This document shows, piece after piece, positions 42,514 to 44,307 of a stretch of DNA of 44,307 nucleotides. The stretch covers positions 1 to 44,307 of the forward strand of contig WAJV01000101.1 in assembly GCA_015523725.1 (NCBI GenBank). Reading direction: 5' to 3'. How positions within the stretch are numbered: the first letter of the stretch is position 1; every line of letters starts with the position of its first letter. This DNA comes from Candidatus Geothermarchaeota archaeon. GTDB taxonomy: Archaea > Thermoproteota > Nitrososphaeria > Geothermarchaeales > JDFR-13. The position numbers were made by a program, and so were the translations under genes. The notes beneath the pieces were generated by a model, which was given only the letters and a program-made list of their open reading frames with translations, did no database searches and was not told where the DNA came from.

Positions 42514-42915
42514 ATGGTTAGGAAAGAGTTTACTTATAGGGGATATACAATTGATGAATTGAAGAAGATGAGTATAGAGTCTTTTGCTAGATTGGTTCCC
42601 GCTAAGGAGAGGAGGTATTTATTGCGTCGTAATTTTGGGCCCGAGGGTAAACGCCTTCTTGAGAAGGTTAAATTGGCGGTTGAAGGGAAGTATAATAAGC
42701 CCATTAGGACGCATGTGCGTGAGATGGTTATCTTACCAATCATGGTGGGCTTGACTCTACATGTATATAATGGTAAGGAGTATGTACCTATTGAGATTAA
42801 GCCTGAGATGGTCGGTAGGAGACTGGGTGAGTTCGCTATTACTATTAAAGAGGTTAGGCATGGACAGCCTGGTGTCGGGGCTACGAGGTCGAGTGCATAC
42901 ATACCTACTAAGTAA
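42514..42915 (+). CDS. rps19: Small-subunit ribosomal protein uS19
   Basis: A ~133-residue archaeal S19: [34 protein letters not shown], then [29 protein letters not shown] and [28 protein letters not shown] are the usual conserved blocks. The track opens at TTG 42508; ATG 42514 after GGGGTTGGTG is more likely. In most archaea L22 and S3 come next, but here an ArsA-like ATPase follows. Confidence 0.97.
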   Translation: MVRKEFTYRGYTIDELKKMSIESFARLVPAKERRYLLRRNFGPEGKRLLEKVKLAVEGKYNKPIRTHVREMVILPIMVGLTLHVYNGKEYVPIEIKPEMVGRRLGEFAITIKEVRHGQPGVGATRSSAYIPTK

Positions 42916-42988
42916 TGCTTAGTTATTTATAATTATTCGTGAAAATATAGGTTATTAAGTAATAGTCTCTAATGCAATATATTTGGTT

Positions 42989-44188
42989 ATGACTGTAGAT
43001 AGGATAATATTTTTTACGGGGAAGGGTGGCACCGGCAAGTCTGTTATATCTGCCGCCACTTCCTTGTTATTATCTGAGTTGGGTTATGAGACTCTCATCA
43101 TCTCTTCTGATCCAGCCCATTCACTGAGTGATGCTTTTGGAGTTAATATTGATAGGGAGATCACTAGGGTTAGAGATGGATTATATGCAATTAATATTGA
43201 TCCTGTTAAGGAAGCGGCTCAACATTACGGTGTTTTAATGGATTATATTGCATCGATATTTCGGAGTAGAGGGATCGATGAGATAATTGCCTATGAATTG
43301 GCTGCTATGCCCGGTATGACTGGGGTAGCTACTATCCTGAAGCTCGATGAAATTATGCAGAAGTATTCATTTGACTCTATTGTGGTTGATATGGTGCCTA
43401 GTGGTGAAGCCCTCCGCTTTCTATATATTCCTTCTTTGATGGGTAAGATTAGTAGACGTTTTCTTAAGCTGGTCTCTCCAATTGCTGGTGTAAGTAAATT
43501 ATTGGAGCCTGTAGTCGGTGTTCCCGCGCCTGATAAAGAGAGTATAGACAAGGGTCTTGAGATTGTCGATAGGATTGAAAGAATAAAAAATTATTTGCTT
43601 GACCATGATGTGACAAGTATTAGGTTGGTGTCTAATCCAGATACTTTTAGTGTTAATAATACTAGGAGGACTTATATACAGGCTGTCTTATATGGTCTAA
43701 ACCCTGATCTAATCATTGTTAATAAAGTTCTTCCGAAGGCCTTAGAAGGTACATATTTGTCTGAATGGGTTGCTAGTCAGGTTAAATTAATTGGTGAGGT
43801 TGAGAATACTTTCCATCCAATCCCTATTCGTAGGCTAAAGTTATTTGATAGGGAGCTTAGGGGGATGGATCTATTATTGGAGGCTGCTAAGGAGATATAT
43901 GGTGAGGACGATCCGGCTAAGGTATTTTATAAAGGTTCGGGTATAGAGGTTAGGCACGGAGACGGTTTTCTTGAGATTATTTATCCAGTGAGGCATGTGA
44001 GTCGGGAGAATATGGAGTTGGAGAGGATTGGGGACGAGCTTTTAGTTACTCTATATACTGATATGGGGCCGACTACTTTAGTTATTCCACTACCCGCTAT
44101 TACATATAAAATGAGGCTTAAAAGGGCTAAGTTGATTAATAATAGTCTTCATTTAATATTTATTGAGGAGGGGTCTGTCGATGGTTGA
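42989..44188 (+). CDS. ArsA/Get3-type ATPase with ArsA-HSP20-like tail
   Basis: A SIMIBI-class ATPase. The deviant P-loop is GKGGTGKS near the start (residues ~10-17), followed by IISSDPAHSLSDAFG (switch I) and SIVVDMVPSGEALRFL (switch II region). The C-terminal ~80 residues form a small beta domain (RIGDELLVTLYTDMGPTTLVIPLP) matching the ArsA-HSP20-like domain of this family. A single ATPase half of ~400 residues fits archaeal Get3/ArsA proteins that handle tail-anchored proteins, or arsenite pumps. No ArsB or ArsR gene is near, so a protein-targeting role is more likely. The ATG at 42989 is preferred to TTG 42983. Confidence 0.92.
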   Translation: MTVDRIIFFTGKGGTGKSVISAATSLLLSELGYETLIISSDPAHSLSDAFGVNIDREITRVRDGLYAINIDPVKEAAQHYGVLMDYIASIFRSRGIDEIIAYELAAMPGMTGVATILKLDEIMQKYSFDSIVVDMVPSGEALRFLYIPSLMGKISRRFLKLVSPIAGVSKLLEPVVGVPAPDKESIDKGLEIVDRIERIKNYLLDHDVTSIRLVSNPDTFSVNNTRRTYIQAVLYGLNPDLIIVNKVLPKALEGTYLSEWVASQVKLIGEVENTFHPIPIRRLKLFDRELRGMDLLLEAAKEIYGEDDPAKVFYKGSGIEVRHGDGFLEIIYPVRHVSRENMELERIGDELLVTLYTDMGPTTLVIPLPAITYKMRLKRAKLINNSLHLIFIEEGSVDG

Positions 44189-44307
44189 TGAGGATGAGAT
44201 TAGTAGTTTAGTTAAATTGGTCTCTGATTTTGAGGATAAGTTACTGAGGTTGGCTCCAAAGAAGTATAAGCCTGTTTTTAGGCATTTTATTAGGGCTAGG
44301 ATTGAGT
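44181..44307 (+). CDS. Hypothetical protein, N-terminal 42 residues (runs off the window)
   Basis: An ATG at 44181 opens a frame that continues to the end of the window: MVDEDEISSLVKLVSDFEDK and a following basic helix. It overlaps the ArsA-like stop by 8 bp and has GGAGGGG about 8 bp upstream, so translation is coupled to the ATPase. The visible part is helical and charged, with no membrane segment. The family cannot be named from this fragment. Confidence 0.65.
   Translation, partial: MVDEDEISSLVKLVSDFEDKLLRLAPKKYKPVFRHFIRARIE

Noticed and set aside
42534-42902. Minus-strand 122-residue ORF over rps19
   Set aside because: Antisense to a certain ribosomal protein gene, with no domain.
1-44307. 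tRNA genes, CRISPR arrays, transposases and attachment sites
   Set aside because: Looked for by eye (GTTCRANNC-type loops, regularly spaced repeats, transposase motifs) and not found; a tRNA with an intron could still be missed without a computed search.

Overview
The window looks like a chromosomal piece of a thermophilic archaeon of the Thermoproteota (crenarchaeal) type. The grounds are a LacS-like GH1 glycosidase, archaeal ribosomal proteins in the order L3-L4-L23-L2-S19 next to a SPOUT RNA methyltransferase, an HTH_10 (Bat-type) regulator, V4R, DUF72 and DUF488 proteins, TATA-like boxes about 25 bp before apparently leaderless starts, and GGTGAT/GGAGG ribosome-binding sites only before operon-internal genes. 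It is AT-rich. TTG and GTG starts are common, so several starts in the ORF track were moved to a downstream ATG or TTG chosen from ribosome-binding sites or family alignment. I saw no tRNA, rRNA, CRISPR array or insertion sequence, and no gene-free stretch longer than 300 bases.

Layout. 1-9.7 kb: an unknown partial gene, an S9 peptidase and a nucleoside phosphorylase, then a minus-strand run of acyl-CoA dehydrogenase, GPH sugar symporter, GH1 beta-glycosidase, a small protein resembling the beta subunit of C-glycoside deglycosidase, and a debranching-type glycoside hydrolase. This looks like a glycoside import and cytosolic hydrolysis locus. 9.9-18.3 kb: a CopD-like membrane protein, an MFS exporter, a membrane-anchored unknown, a GNAT acetyltransferase, an ACT-V4R protein, an ABM monooxygenase, a 57-residue CDGSH iron-sulfur protein absent from the ORF track, a DsrE-like protein, a YyaL/DUF255 thioredoxin-fold protein and an unknown. 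18.4-26.8 kb: a serine hydrolase / class II glutamine amidotransferase / alcohol dehydrogenase run, tandem DUF72 proteins (one with a SWIM-like tail), a secreted subtilase, a methyltransferase and an AstE/AspA deacylase.

27-36.9 kb: a respiratory nitrate reductase operon, narG-narH-narJ-narI-orf96-narK-cytochrome c, followed by an HTH_10 regulator. A perfect 14-bp palindrome lies upstream of narG, and a small dicysteine membrane protein is divergent to it. This is the most interesting region. NarG has no room for a Tat signal, NarI has a positively charged C-terminus, a NarK transporter is present and NarI lacks one of the four conserved heme histidines. The operon also encodes a membrane-tethered monoheme cytochrome c and an unrecognised 96-residue protein. 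Together these suggest a cytoplasm-facing archaeal nitrate reductase with altered electron delivery.

36.8-44.3 kb: DUF488, a V4R protein, deoxyribose-phosphate aldolase, the SPOUT methyltransferase, ribosomal proteins L3, L4, L23, L2 and S19, an ArsA/Get3-type ATPase and the start of an unknown gene. A window-wide strand effect is also visible: plus-strand genes are TTG/GTT/AGG-rich and encode V/G/L/R-rich proteins, while minus-strand genes are A-rich and encode I/K/N/Y-rich proteins.
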